Positions 1 through 7,674 of a stretch of DNA of 64,000 bases are shown one piece after another (within the stretch, counting starts at the first letter, position 1; every line of letters starts with the position of its first letter). This DNA is from Cerasibacillus sp036516575 (lineage in GTDB: Bacteria; Bacillota; Bacilli; Bacillales; Amphibacillaceae): NCBI RefSeq assembly GCF_036516575.1, contig NZ_DATBTY010000024.1, positions 60,997-124,996 on the forward strand, in the 5' to 3' direction. The notes beneath the pieces were generated by a model. The model was not told the DNA's origin, made no database searches, and saw only the letters and a program-made list of their open reading frames with translations. The translations under genes and the position numbers were made by a program.

Positions 1-269
1 AAAAAACCTACCCGCTAATACAAAAATATGTCGATGAAATGGTTACGGTATCTGATGAAGAAATTGCATATACAATTATGTTTATGTTAGAAAGAGAGAA
101 AATGCTTGTAGAAGGTGCTGGTGCGGCGGCGCTAGCGGCAGTTCTATATAAAAAAATTATAACCAATGGAAAAAATATTGGTTGTGTTATAAGTGGTGGA
201 AATGCTGATTCCATTCAATTTATGAAGTATAGGGAACTAGCAGAAGGGGCTATGGGAAATATTATATAG
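1..269 (+). CDS. Threonine dehydratase-like PLP enzyme, C-terminal part (5' end outside window)
   Basis: The reading frame is open from base 3 and ends at the TAG at 267-269. The visible 88 residues contain VDEMVTVSDEEIAYTIMF, VEGAGAAALAAVL and the glycine-rich SGGNAD motif, which are typical of the C-terminal half of the catalytic domain of fold-type II PLP enzymes such as threonine dehydratase (threonine to 2-oxobutyrate plus ammonia, cytosolic). The protein stops about 20 residues after SGGNAD, so there is no ACT regulatory domain; this fits a catabolic (TdcB-like) or ectoine-utilisation (EutB-like) relative rather than long biosynthetic IlvA. A piece of a type I toxin locus starts about 5 bases after the stop, so the native 3' flank was probably replaced by recombination. 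Substrate cannot be decided from this fragment. Confidence 0.75.
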   Translation, partial: KTYPLIQKYVDEMVTVSDEEIAYTIMFMLEREKMLVEGAGAAALAAVLYKKIITNGKNIGCVISGGNADSIQFMKYRELAEGAMGNII

Positions 270-271
270 TA

Positions 272-430
272 AGCCCGATAGAAACAAAAAAATAATCCCT
301 CATGCACTTAAATAGGTAAGTGAGGGATTATTTTCTCTTATAGCGCCTACCCCTCTTGACGGGGTTCGGTCTGTTGATGACCGCCCTATGTGACTGCATG
401 GGCGGTCTTTATTATGATATGAATTTCTAA
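272..430 (+). pseudogene. Remnant of a type I toxin-antitoxin locus (toxin 5' part missing)
   Basis: Bases 274-298 match the last codons of the small toxin at 4905-4988 (DRNKK then stop), but the promoter, leader and first 20 codons are missing. What remains is the 3' part: the inverted repeat at 291-332 (AATAATCCCTCA / TGAGGGATTATT), which would end a leftward antisense RNA, and the rightward terminator at 379-410 (GACCGCCCTATG / CATGGGCGGTC plus T-run). The block is nearly identical to 4971-5107. The leftward promoter has changed: the TATACT of the intact locus reads GATTCT here, though a nearby TATAAT remains. Probably not a working toxin. Confidence 0.7.
379..412 (+). terminator. Rho-independent terminator of the toxin remnant
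   Basis: An 11-12 bp GC-rich stem (GACCGCCCTATG with CATGGGCGGTC) is followed by TTTATT. It may now serve the upstream threonine dehydratase-like gene. Confidence 0.7.
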
Positions 431-504
431 TTATAGAATCCCTCATTTTATTCATAAAATAAACATGTTAAATAAGCATACCAATGAGAAATATCACTAA
501 GAAA

Positions 505-1170
505 CTACCGATGTTTCTCATGATACTTTTCAACCCAATCCATATCGATTGGTCCATTGACAACTTTATAGCCACCAGAACGATACAGTAGAACGCGATC
601 TTCATAGATTGAAATCATGTTCGGTTTTCCATCCAAGAAAATAGTCATGTAAAACCCTTTATCTTGTGAAACATCGCTATCCCATTCGTCATCTTTCATT
701 TTTTTAACGCGATATTCACTTAAAAATTCTATGAGTTCTTCCACTGTTTCTTGTTCATTCGTTTTCCATTCATCATAGTGATCACCAATAAACTTAAATT
801 CAAAATCATTAAATGCAGTTGATTGATAGTTGATGACATCATCTAAGTTTTTTTCTTTATATTCATTCATTATTTTGGCGGAAAATAATGTAATGGGGAT
901 AGCCATCATAACAATCATAAAAAGTTTAAAGCTTTTGCTATTCTTGAGCTCCTTACTTTGAGCGTATGTAGCTAATTTTTCTGATAAAAAAGCCGTTAGT
1001 GGAATAATAGCGATGAAGTAAATTAGCACAGCCATAAAGTCAGTGATAGCAACCCAAGTTGGTGTTATTCGCTTATAAATAAATTCATAAATAAAAAAAC
1101 GATATATATATGAAATTATAGATAATAGAGTGATAAAGAAGATCCAGTATAACCATCTCATTTTAGCCAT
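505..1170 (-). CDS. Hypothetical membrane protein, three predicted TM segments and a C-terminal soluble domain
   Basis: A 221-residue protein of no family I recognise. Hydrophobic segments lie near residues 6-26, 40-62 and 83-103; the C-terminal half (about 110-221) is acidic and soluble, with a tail of the form VVNGPIDMDWVEKYHEKHR. I prefer the ATG at 1168-1170, preceded by AGGTGG on the minus strand, over the GTG three codons upstream. The last 50 codons exist a second time at 5198-5352 as a truncated copy, so an ancestral duplication of this gene with its flanking toxin locus is likely. The gene reads away from the secreted-protein gene's start side and ends about 95 bases from the terminator of the toxin remnant. 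Function unknown. Confidence 0.6.
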   Translation of the reverse strand: MAKMRWLYWIFFITLLSIISYIYRFFIYEFIYKRITPTWVAITDFMAVLIYFIAIIPLTAFLSEKLATYAQSKELKNSKSFKLFMIVMMAIPITLFSAKIMNEYKEKNLDDVINYQSTAFNDFEFKFIGDHYDEWKTNEQETVEELIEFLSEYRVKKMKDDEWDSDVSQDKGFYMTIFLDGKPNMISIYEDRVLLYRSGGYKVVNGPIDMDWVEKYHEKHR

Positions 1171-1325
1171 TTGGTCCACCTACTTTAAATATTAGTCTTA
1201 TTCAATCAAATTTAATGCTTATAATAATATAAGGAATTATATATCGGAAAAATTAGATTAATTGAGCTGCTACTTCTCAGGATAAAAATACATTAATTAG
1301 CAATTAATTATTTTATTCGCTAAAT

Positions 1326-1359
1326 GGGGATGTAAAATGCAGAGTAATTTACATCCCAT
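1326..1359 (-). terminator. Possible terminator hairpin after the secreted protein gene
   Basis: GGGATGTAAA pairs with TTTACATCCC around a 10-base loop, about 40 bases after the stop codon of the gene at 1400-2464. The T-tract on the minus strand is weak (CATTTAG). Confidence 0.45.
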
Positions 1360-1399
1360 ATTATTATTTAAATTGGTATTTCATCAAAAGAAAAGGTTT

Positions 1400-2464
1400 T
1401 TATTTCATAAAAGAATCGATTTTAGGGAACTCACCCGTTTTATCAACATGTAAATTATAATCAAGATCAACAAAAGTGTTTCCGTTTATTTTAGCAGTTT
1501 TAACCAGTTTAAACTTTAACTTTAATAACTCACCAGCATCATAATCGTTCGTTAAATCTCCTTTAAATCTAATTATATGATACTCTGGATCTGAATAGGT
1601 AGAATGGAATTTCAATTCTGTGTAATTGTCGTCTTCGTGATAATATAAATCCATTATTCTATCTACCATAATAACATCATTACCAGGTGATAGTGTTTTT
1701 GTTTGGTTAGACAGTTCTTCTGTACTAACATTGTAAAACTCTGTAAATAAATCGTTCATTGTAAATTTGTCTATTTCATTTCGTGAGGTTTTATCAGTAG
1801 CACTAATAATCGTTTGCTTTATATATATCTGGTTGTCTTTCATAACTAGATTACTATCTTCTGCATTACTAGATGATGTGGGTAAACAAGGGATGCATGG
1901 TTCACTTGAACGTATGTACCACATTCTAGGATACCAGTTATCACTATATGAAGAACCGTAATGGATATAGTAATTGTTATATTTAGAATTATAACCTCCA
2001 GGGATTTTATATTCTACAACTTGTCCACTACTCACCGATCTATTTCTTACTGGATCTCTGCCACCATTATAAATATGGATAAATGCTTTACTAGCAAATA
2101 ACTGGTTTTTTTGCATGAAAGCTCTGATGATGTCTTGACCATAAGTGGTAAGGTTTTTACGGACAGTAGTTTTTATACTACCACTATTAAATTTAACATT
2201 TTTATGAGTAACATAATATGAATGGCCATGGTCAACTACACGACCAGGATTATTACCCAATGGTTTATTACCGACGACATTTATCAATAATTTTCCTAAT
2301 ACCTTAATAATTGTATTTTTTATGGAATTGGTTTCAACATCCATTTCAGAAACATAAAGTTCATTACTATTATTAATAGATGAGTTACTATTCGCAAAAG
2401 CTGCTAATGGACTAATGAATAAAACTAAAACTATTGTTATTGACACTCTCTTTAACTCTTTCAT
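1400..2464 (-). CDS. Secreted orphan protein
   Basis: A 354-residue protein with a clear Sec signal peptide: basic MKELKR, a hydrophobic core to about residue 22, and an AFA-N type signal peptidase I site, so it is exported or cell-wall-located. The mature part has a region around residues 75-185 rich in Tyr, Gly and Asn (HGHSYYVTHK, KYNNYYIHYG), a CIPC motif near 190-193 and an acidic C-terminal half. I recognise no catalytic motif or known domain. The ATG is preceded by a GAGGAGG-type ribosome site at 2469-2476 on the minus strand. It stands alone, between an orphan membrane protein and a decayed insertion sequence, which suggests accessory, horizontally acquired DNA. Function unknown. Confidence 0.65.
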   Translation of the reverse strand: MKELKRVSITIVLVLFISPLAAFANSNSSINNSNELYVSEMDVETNSIKNTIIKVLGKLLINVVGNKPLGNNPGRVVDHGHSYYVTHKNVKFNSGSIKTTVRKNLTTYGQDIIRAFMQKNQLFASKAFIHIYNGGRDPVRNRSVSSGQVVEYKIPGGYNSKYNNYYIHYGSSYSDNWYPRMWYIRSSEPCIPCLPTSSSNAEDSNLVMKDNQIYIKQTIISATDKTSRNEIDKFTMNDLFTEFYNVSTEELSNQTKTLSPGNDVIMVDRIMDLYYHEDDNYTELKFHSTYSDPEYHIIRFKGDLTNDYDAGELLKLKFKLVKTAKINGNTFVDLDYNLHVDKTGEFPKIDSFMK

Positions 2465-2565
2465 ACAATATCCTCCTCGTATAGTATGTTTAGGCGTTAT
2501 TTTTTTCCTTTTAAACCTGCCTTATTCATAAAAATTGTATCTGCTAGTACAACCGTTACTTTTCA

Positions 2566-2700
2566 TTGCAGACGGACGCTTTCTTTAGGACTTCTTGAGC
2601 CTTCCCACTCGCAATAAATGCTCGTTGCAGGGTTTCAATACTCATGCTTTTTCCGCAGAGTCGCCGCCTTCTGTTCCAAGTAACTTGGTTTGGACAAATT
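2566..2700. repeat. Degenerate Bacillus intergenic repeat
   Basis: The stretch beginning GCAGACGGACGCTTTC and containing GAGCCTTCC, CTCGTTGCAG and AGTCGCCGCC resembles a dispersed intergenic repeat I recall from many Bacillus genomes. It is not protein coding. The rest of 2465-3019 holds no gene I can support. Confidence 0.5.
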
Positions 2701-3019
2701 CATGAATTGGTAAATGTTTTAAATAATATGTCAAATGTCTTGGACGTTCCGTAATGTTCATAGATAATGATCTTAGAATCATTTGGGACAATATTTACTT
2801 TCCTTGCGGACATAATCGCATAATTAAGACTGTTTTCCAATGTGCGTTTCGATCTTCATTACACGCAGGCTGCACACCTTGATATTCGAATATAGATGGT
2901 AGTAGCTCTGGGGTGGCTTTCGATACAAGGATAGTACTCATACACAAGGCTGTTGATCGGCGTTCACACTAGGGATATTTCAGAGCGCGCCACATTTGTT
3001 CCAATGATTCTAGTATTCG

Positions 3020-3712
3020 GGCAAAGCGATGATGGATTTATTTCTCGAAAACTACAGCTTAGATGAGCTAGCAGAAACACCCTTGGAAGATTTAGTGATT
3101 TACCTTTCAATCGAAAGGGAGAACCGATTTCCAAATCTAGAATATGTGACTAAATCCATTTAAAAGGCTATTCGCTCTTCTTATTTAAAGAAAGTAGTAG
3201 AAGATTCCATCGATACGATTCTTGGCATATCCATTACAATGATTCTTACATTTGAAAGACAGATTAAAGAGCTAGATAAATCGATTGAAAGAATCTTAAA
3301 AGCTGTTCCACAAACCATACAAACAGTTCCTGGCATAGGACCCGTTTTCACAGCTGGGATTATCGCCGATATTGTCCAAATTGAACTCTTTTTTAGCGAA
3401 GGGAAAATTGCAAAATATGCGGGTCTTTATGGGCGTAACAATCAGTTGGGTCGTTTTACTGCAGAGATATTTCGTTATCACGAAATGGGAATCAGTATCT
3501 CAGATATTACCTCGTTGAAGCCGCCAACTCGGTAAGAAAACACATTCCCGAATATCGTAATTACAACACTGAAAAGTACCATGAAGTACCTAAGCTTCAA
3601 TATAAAAGAGTCCTTGTCTTAACCGCAAAAAAATTTGTGCGTTTGGTGGGATGCACTATTACGTAAAAACCAAATCTATACGCCAAAAAGGATCGTTATT
3701 AATGAAGCATAA
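3020..3712 (+). pseudogene. Decayed IS110-family transposase
   Basis: Translated pieces match the C-terminal half of IS110/IS1111-type (DEDD) transposases: MDLFLENYSLDELAETPLED, then RTFERQIKEL-like sequence, the helix-hairpin-helix-like QTVPGIGPVFTAGIIADI, KIAKYAGLYGR and, in another frame, YLVEAANSVRKHIPEYRNY and RKNQIYTPKRIVINEA. There is an in-frame TAA at 3161-3163 and at least two frameshifts, near 3500 and near 3650. The N-terminal catalytic half is not readable. The element cannot make an active transposase; its decay marks this region as an old insertion zone. Confidence 0.8.
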
Positions 3713-4702
3713 CTAGCCTCAAAAATCCCTTTAGATAATTCCCATTTTATTACTGCTCTAACTTAGAGTTCGCCTTTTTTAAGCAATTTGAACCATGATA
3801 ATCAAATCTTTATTTTTATCTTGACATATTACCGCAGGTCTAAATTAAAAGGTTATAAAATAAATTACTATCCTCCTTTGCTTTAAAGTTTACTTTTAAT
3901 ATAAAACACTTATAAAAGCAACACAATACTTTCGACAAAAATAGTTCTAAAAAGACAAAATTCACTGGCATTTCATTAATTGGATCATTTAACATAAAAC
4001 ACCAAAAATATTCAATAGACTAATGTCCATACAAAAAAATCCTTTACAATGGAAGTACAGGTTGTTTCCTGCCCAAATCCAAAATAAAGGAACATTGCAT
4101 GGCCAAGAATACACTTATCCGTTTATATAAAAGATCACAGCCTGGCCGATCTTATGCAAATCAATGGTATAAGTAAAAAAGCGCTTACCCAATTATTGCA
4201 GTCGTTGAGAATCTGTTTACAAGTAGGCTAATTCAAGAATTAATCCAGAGGACCTATTAATGGTCCAAGAAAACATCCGCACCTCCAACTGTTGATTCTA
4301 TTCTAGCAGTTACAATTGTCTATCTACAAATCAAAGTTTGATAAAACTCAAAACGTTACTTTTATATTATTCGTTTAAAAAACCCTTTCTCACTATGGTG
4401 GGAGAGGGTTTTTACATAAAAAATCTATGGATGTAGTTATTGATAAATAAAATGAACACAGACTTTTGTTATTCTCTTCAGTATATTGATAATATGGTGT
4501 TGGATATTAATGGTTATTCAGTAAACGGGTCATTATGTTGAATAGGTTTTAGGAAAGAGTGATCTAATTGATCTACAATTGATTTTTAATGATTCAGTGG
4601 AGTGGTTAGGGAATATCGTAACTTATGATTTTCAATATACATCATTTTGAAAGGTTAAGAGTTTATATTTGGTATTTACGATTGAATAATCTTTGTCCGG
4701 GT
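3713..4702. other. Gene-less tract of about 1 kb
   Basis: No open reading frame here looks real. Between about 4100 and 4330 broken coding-like text can be read (for example DHSLADLMQINGISKKALTQ, then stops), which may be another transposase relic, but I cannot assign a family. A hairpin terminator lies at 4377-4414. The rest is AT-rich with no recognised motif. Confidence 0.5.
4377..4414 (+). terminator. Orphan terminator-like hairpin
   Basis: AAAACCCTTTCTC pairs with GGGAGAGGGTTTT and is flanked by A and T runs, so it could act on either strand. No intact gene adjoins it. Confidence 0.55.
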
Positions 4703-4795
4703 TGCCAACGACAATATATGCCATCGTTAAGAATGTTGTCACACCAGCAAGTATTTCCGTTCTAACTTCTATATTAGATATTATCTATCTTAGTT
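4703..4795 (-). pseudogene. Fragment of the NCS2 permease gene (N-terminal coding part)
   Basis: This stretch repeats 6686-6778 with roughly 85-90% identity (ACGACAATATATGCCATCG is shared exactly). In the intact permease it encodes the segment TEVLAGLTTFLTMAYIVVV on the minus strand. Only this piece survives, with no flanking permease sequence, so it is a duplicated or recombined relic. Confidence 0.65.
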
Positions 4796-4810
4796 AGCTA
4801 TAGTTCTTAT

Positions 4811-4818
4811 GTTATACT
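4811..4818 (+). promoter_or_regulatory. Extended -10 promoter of toxin locus 1
   Basis: TGTTATACT (TG, one base, then TATACT at 4813-4818) is an extended -10 element about 90 bases upstream of the toxin start codon. The -35 region is weak, as extended -10 promoters tolerate. Confidence 0.5.
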
Positions 4819-4863
4819 AACCATACAATAGATCGGCTTCGCATGAGGGATGGCGCGCCGAAT

Positions 4864-4897
4864 CACCTTTTTCGGGTACTTTCCGAGAAAGGAGGTG
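4864..4897 (+). promoter_or_regulatory. Stem that can sequester the toxin 1 ribosome binding site
   Basis: CACCTTTTTCGG (4864-4875) can pair with CCGAGAAAGGAGGTG (4883-4897), which contains the very strong AAAGGAGG Shine-Dalgarno sequence of the toxin. The stem has a 7-base loop and one or two bulges. Folding would hide the ribosome site, as described for type I toxin mRNAs such as bsrG. Confidence 0.6.
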
Positions 4898-4904
4898 TTG
4901 CCTT

Positions 4905-4988
4905 ATGGATATGGAAAATGTGTTGACGCTGATGATTTCATTCGGCATGTTAATAGCATTCATCATGTCCGATAGAAACAAAAAATAA
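4905..4988 (+). CDS. Small membrane toxin of the TxpA/BsrG (holin-like toxin) type, 27 aa
   Basis: A 27-residue peptide: acidic start MDMENVLTLM, hydrophobic core ISFGMLIAFIM and charged tail SDRNKK. The pattern (short N-terminus, TLM-ISFG-LI, one membrane helix, basic tail) matches the TxpA/BsrG family of type I toxins (for example MTVYESLMIMINFGGLI in BsrG). These insert into the membrane or disturb cell-wall synthesis when not repressed by an antisense RNA. AAAGGAGG is nine bases upstream and lies in a sequestering stem. Downstream there is a leftward terminator stem overlapping the end of the gene and a rightward terminator at 5072-5106, the convergent arrangement of txpA/ratA. Toxicity is inferred, not shown. 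Confidence 0.75.
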   Translation: MDMENVLTLMISFGMLIAFIMSDRNKK

Positions 4989-5121
4989 TCCCTCATGCAC
5001 TTTAGCAGGTAAGTGAGGGATTATTTTCTCTTACAGCGCCTACCCCTCTTGTCAGGGTTCGGTCTGTTGATGACCGTCCTATGTGACTGCATGGGCGGTC
5101 TTTATTATGATATGGATTTCT
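4978..5121 (-). ncRNA. Putative antisense antitoxin RNA of toxin locus 1
   Basis: On the minus strand a TATACT box (plus-strand AGTATA, 5128-5133) has an upstream AT-rich -35-like TTTATT at 17-bp spacing, conserved at the second toxin locus. A transcript starting near 5121 would run left and end at the stem 4986-5028 (AATAATCCCTCA with TGAGGGATTATT), followed on the minus strand by a T-run (plus-strand A-run 4980-4985). It would overlap the 3' part of the toxin mRNA by more than 100 bases, as RatA and SR4 do. The ends are estimates. Confidence 0.55.
5072..5106 (+). terminator. Terminator of toxin 1 mRNA
   Basis: GACCGTCCTATG pairs with CATGGGCGGTC (one G-U pair), followed by TTTATT. Confidence 0.75.
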
Positions 5122-5197
5122 AATTATAGTATACCTCATTTTATTCATAAAATAAACATGTTAAATAAGCATACCAATGAGAAATATCACTAAGAAA

Positions 5198-5352
5198 CTA
5201 CCGATGTTTCTCATGACACTTTTCAACCCAATCCATATCGATTGGTCCATTGACAACTTTATAGCCACCAGAACGATACAGTAGAACGCGATTTTCATTG
5301 ATTGAAATCATGTTCGGTTTTCCATTCAAGAAAATAGTCATATAAAACCCTT
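5198..5352 (-). pseudogene. Truncated copy of the membrane protein gene (last ~50 codons)
   Basis: The minus strand encodes KGFYMTIFLNGKPNMIS and then VVNGPIDMDWVEKCHEKHR, matching the C-terminus of the protein at 505-1170 with a few substitutions. The homology ends abruptly at about 5355 and there is no start. Confidence 0.75.
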
Positions 5353-5444
5353 TCTCTATTCATTTTACCCACATCCATCATCTAGGAAGTGGATTTCTAG
5401 AAAAAATGTTTTTTATCAAAAGGCAAGTTGTTTTATAAAATAAA

Positions 5445-5485
5445 CAAAAAAACAGCCCAAGCTTTCAATTTTTGAAAGGGGCTGT
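5445..5485 (-). terminator. Terminator of the purine permease gene
   Basis: On the minus strand ACAGCCC (with further pairing) folds with GGGCTGT and is followed by a seven-base T-run. Confidence 0.75.
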
Positions 5486-5499
5486 TATATCTCAAGTAT

Positions 5500-6789
5500 T
5501 TAATGTCCCGGAAAGAATACCATTTGTAAGACAAAAATCACGCCAAAAATATATAAAATAGGATGGACTTCTTTGCCTTTTCCAGCGATCAATTTTAGAA
5601 GCGGATAAGTAATAAAACCGACTGCAATACCTGTTGCGATGCTCGATGTTAATGGCATCATTAAAATAATCGCGAAAGTCGGAAAGGCATCCGTAAATTC
5701 CTTCCAATTAATATGAACTAAGCCTGACATCATATAGCTGCCGACAATGATTAATGCGGGAGCTGTAATTGCCGGTAATGAAGAAATCGCTGAAATAATC
5801 GGCGAAAAGAATAATGTCACTAAGAAAAGAATAGCGACAACGAGTGATGTTAACCCTGTTCTTCCTCCAACAGCGACACCTGATGATGATTCGACATATG
5901 CACTTGATGGAGAAGACCCAAGTGTTGCTCCTACAGTTGTTGCTACTGCATCAGCTGCAAGGGCGGCTTTTGCTTTAGGTAGTTGGCCATTCTTCATTAA
6001 ATTTGCTTGCTCTGCAACACCGATCATCGTTCCTGTCGTATCAAAGATTGTAACTAATAAAAAGGCGAACACGACCGCATATAAAGAGTGTGAAAACACC
6101 CCGGCAATATCTAAATCAAAAAAGACAGGTGAGGGTGGTGTCGAAGCAATACCGTCTACTTTTAACATGCCCATAAAGTAGCCGATTAGCGCTGTCATAA
6201 ACATCCCAATAAATAGAGCGCCTTTTATATTGCGTGCGACTAATATTAATGTAATGGATAAGCCGATAAGAGCTAATACGGTTTGCTTGTCCGTCATATC
6301 GCCAAATGCAACATATGTATCAGGATTCGCCACAACGATTCCTGACATTTTCAAACCAAGGAAAGCAATGAACAATCCTATTCCTGCTGTGATTCCAAAT
6401 TTTAAAGGAGCTGGAATCGATTCAATGAGTAATTCGCGAAACTTCGTAAACGTCAGTAGTAGGAAAATAATTCCTGCTAGAAAGACCGTACCAAAAACAG
6501 TTTGGTAACTAACGCCTTGAGTAGCAACCACACTTACGAAATAAGCATTCATCCCCATACCAGGAGCAATCGCAATGGGATAATTAGCTCCAAACGCCAT
6601 GATTAATGTCCCTACAACTGCTGATGCAATCGTTGCAATAAAAACTTGATCAAATGGAACGCCTGCAGCTGAGAGAATGGCAGGATTGACAACGACAATA
6701 TATGCCATCGTTAAGAAAGTTGTCAGACCAGCGAGTACTTCCGTTCTAACGTCAGTATTAGATTCTGTCAATTTAAAAAAGTTGTCCAT
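5500..6789 (-). CDS. NCS2-family purine base permease
   Basis: A 429-residue polytopic membrane protein of the AzgA/PbuG branch of NCS2 carriers, which import hypoxanthine, guanine or adenine with protons. Family hallmarks are RTEVLAGLTTFLTMAYI at residues 16-32, NYPIAIAPGMGMNAYF near 70, FDTTGTMIGVA near 250 and GSSPSSAYVESSSG near 290. The start at 6789 (MDNFFKL) follows AAAGGTGA at proper distance; an upstream in-frame ATG has no ribosome site and would fall upstream of the likely transcription start. It stands alone with its own terminator. I see no purine riboswitch upstream. Which base is carried cannot be told; PbuG and PbuO are the nearest named relatives. A broken piece of the same gene lies at 4703-4795. 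Confidence 0.88.
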   Translation of the reverse strand: MDNFFKLTESNTDVRTEVLAGLTTFLTMAYIVVVNPAILSAAGVPFDQVFIATIASAVVGTLIMAFGANYPIAIAPGMGMNAYFVSVVATQGVSYQTVFGTVFLAGIIFLLLTFTKFRELLIESIPAPLKFGITAGIGLFIAFLGLKMSGIVVANPDTYVAFGDMTDKQTVLALIGLSITLILVARNIKGALFIGMFMTALIGYFMGMLKVDGIASTPPSPVFFDLDIAGVFSHSLYAVVFAFLLVTIFDTTGTMIGVAEQANLMKNGQLPKAKAALAADAVATTVGATLGSSPSSAYVESSSGVAVGGRTGLTSLVVAILFLVTLFFSPIISAISSLPAITAPALIIVGSYMMSGLVHINWKEFTDAFPTFAIILMMPLTSSIATGIAVGFITYPLLKLIAGKGKEVHPILYIFGVIFVLQMVFFPGH

Positions 6790-6819
6790 GAATGTCACCT
6801 TTGCTGTTTTATTCTTTAA

Positions 6820-6825
6820 AGTATA
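6820..6825 (-). promoter_or_regulatory. Possible -10 box of the permease gene
   Basis: Minus-strand TATACT lies about 31 bases upstream of the chosen start. The -35 region is weak. Confidence 0.35.
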
Positions 6826-6954
6826 ATGAAGCATCATATGAATGATTTCATTTAATAAACACGGAGAATATCATAACGGAAAATAGAGGGTATTTCAAGT
6901 TAGTCCTTTATAAAGGAAAGCGAATGATCCCGTTGGGGGTGGTAGTTGTGTATT

Positions 6955-7020
6955 ATTATTACTCGACAGAAAATAAGTCATCCCTCGAGTGCTTGGCAGG
7001 TGATAAAGGGATTACTTATT
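6955..7020. repeat. Third toxin-locus-like stem, no toxin gene
   Basis: ACAGAAAATAAGTCATCCCT ... AGGGATTACTTATT at 6966-7020 resembles the 3' end and antisense-terminator stem of toxin locus 1 (same ATCCCT / AGGGAT core, same GGCAGGT-like loop). No intact toxin frame precedes it. Probably another degraded copy. Confidence 0.45.
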
Positions 7021-7098
7021 TAATTTGTATCCAAAAGAATGTCTCCTCAAACCTAGAGAAAATCTAATCATAACAGACTTTTCAACACTTGGGCATGA

Positions 7099-7410
7099 TT
7101 ATATTTCTTTAGCTGCATATAGTAATGTCACATCATATTTTAGAGTGAGCTCTTTTAGTTCTGAGTATGCATGAGATTGTACTTCATTTTCCTTAAGTTC
7201 TTTTTCGTATTTTCTCTTGAACTCAGCAAACTTCTTTGGATCATGATTAAACCATTGACGTAACTTTGTAATAGGTGCAACTCCTTTGAGCCATTCATCG
7301 AGTTGAGCTCTTTCCTTAGATACACCTCGGGGCCAGATACGGTCGACTAGTATTCGTTTTCCATCATTTTCTGCTACGTCATCATATATTCTTTTTATTT
7401 GAACAGACAT
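7099..7410 (-). CDS. DUF488 family protein with frameshifted C-terminus
   Basis: A 103-residue protein with the DUF488 signatures KRIYDDVAENDGKRILVDRIWPRG (start), KGVAPITKLRQWFNHDP (middle) and VTLLYAAK (end). Relatives normally continue AAKDE..HNHA..L. Here the frame stops right after AAKEI, while the expected tail (KYNHAQVLKSLL, then stop) is readable in the next frame down to 7068. A small deletion has therefore removed the last dozen or so residues; it may still fold, or be a recent pseudogene. The start at 7410 follows AGGGGA at a suitable distance. The biochemical role of the family is unsettled. It stands alone on the minus strand. Confidence 0.75.
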   Translation of the reverse strand: MSVQIKRIYDDVAENDGKRILVDRIWPRGVSKERAQLDEWLKGVAPITKLRQWFNHDPKKFAEFKRKYEKELKENEVQSHAYSELKELTLKYDVTLLYAAKEI

Positions 7411-7674
7411 ATGAAATTTCCCCTGCTTTTTAGGCATTGCAAAACAGAAGACTGAAACTGTCTATGGTTATTCTAATTTAATCGAATGAGATTATGGAGT
7501 CAACGATTGTGTTATCATGTTTACAATAGTTTGATAATAAAATATAATCAAAAATAATAAAAAGGATAATTAAAGGCGAATAACTTATTAGGTAAGATAT
7601 GATCCTTCCCAACAATTGATAAATGTCATCAAGATTGAAGAGGTGTTTGAATATTAATAATCGGAGGTCATGGC

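Larger units (their letters stand above)
4971..5355. repeat. Second copy of a 383-bp duplicated block (first copy 273-655)
   Basis: Both copies run from the last toxin codons, through both terminators and the antisense promoter, into the C-terminal codons of the leftward membrane-protein gene. They differ at about one base in 25. The left edge falls inside the toxin reading frame and the right edge inside the membrane-protein gene at residue about 170. The block is therefore a sequence-level duplication, not a gene-unit duplication. Confidence 0.85.

Noticed and set aside
3239..3535. A 98-residue protein-coding gene
   Set aside because: It is the middle of a decayed IS110 transposase; homology continues upstream past a stop and downstream in other frames.
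4040..4330. Transposase gene or group II intron relic
   Set aside because: Short coding-like stretches are broken by stops and I cannot match a family, so no gene is called.
5747..6508. Rightward genes opposite the permease
   Set aside because: They are shadows of the permease coding sequence, with no ribosome sites or recognisable products.
6790..6930. Purine riboswitch upstream of the NCS2 permease
   Set aside because: None of the conserved purine aptamer loops or the P1 sequence can be read on the minus strand here.
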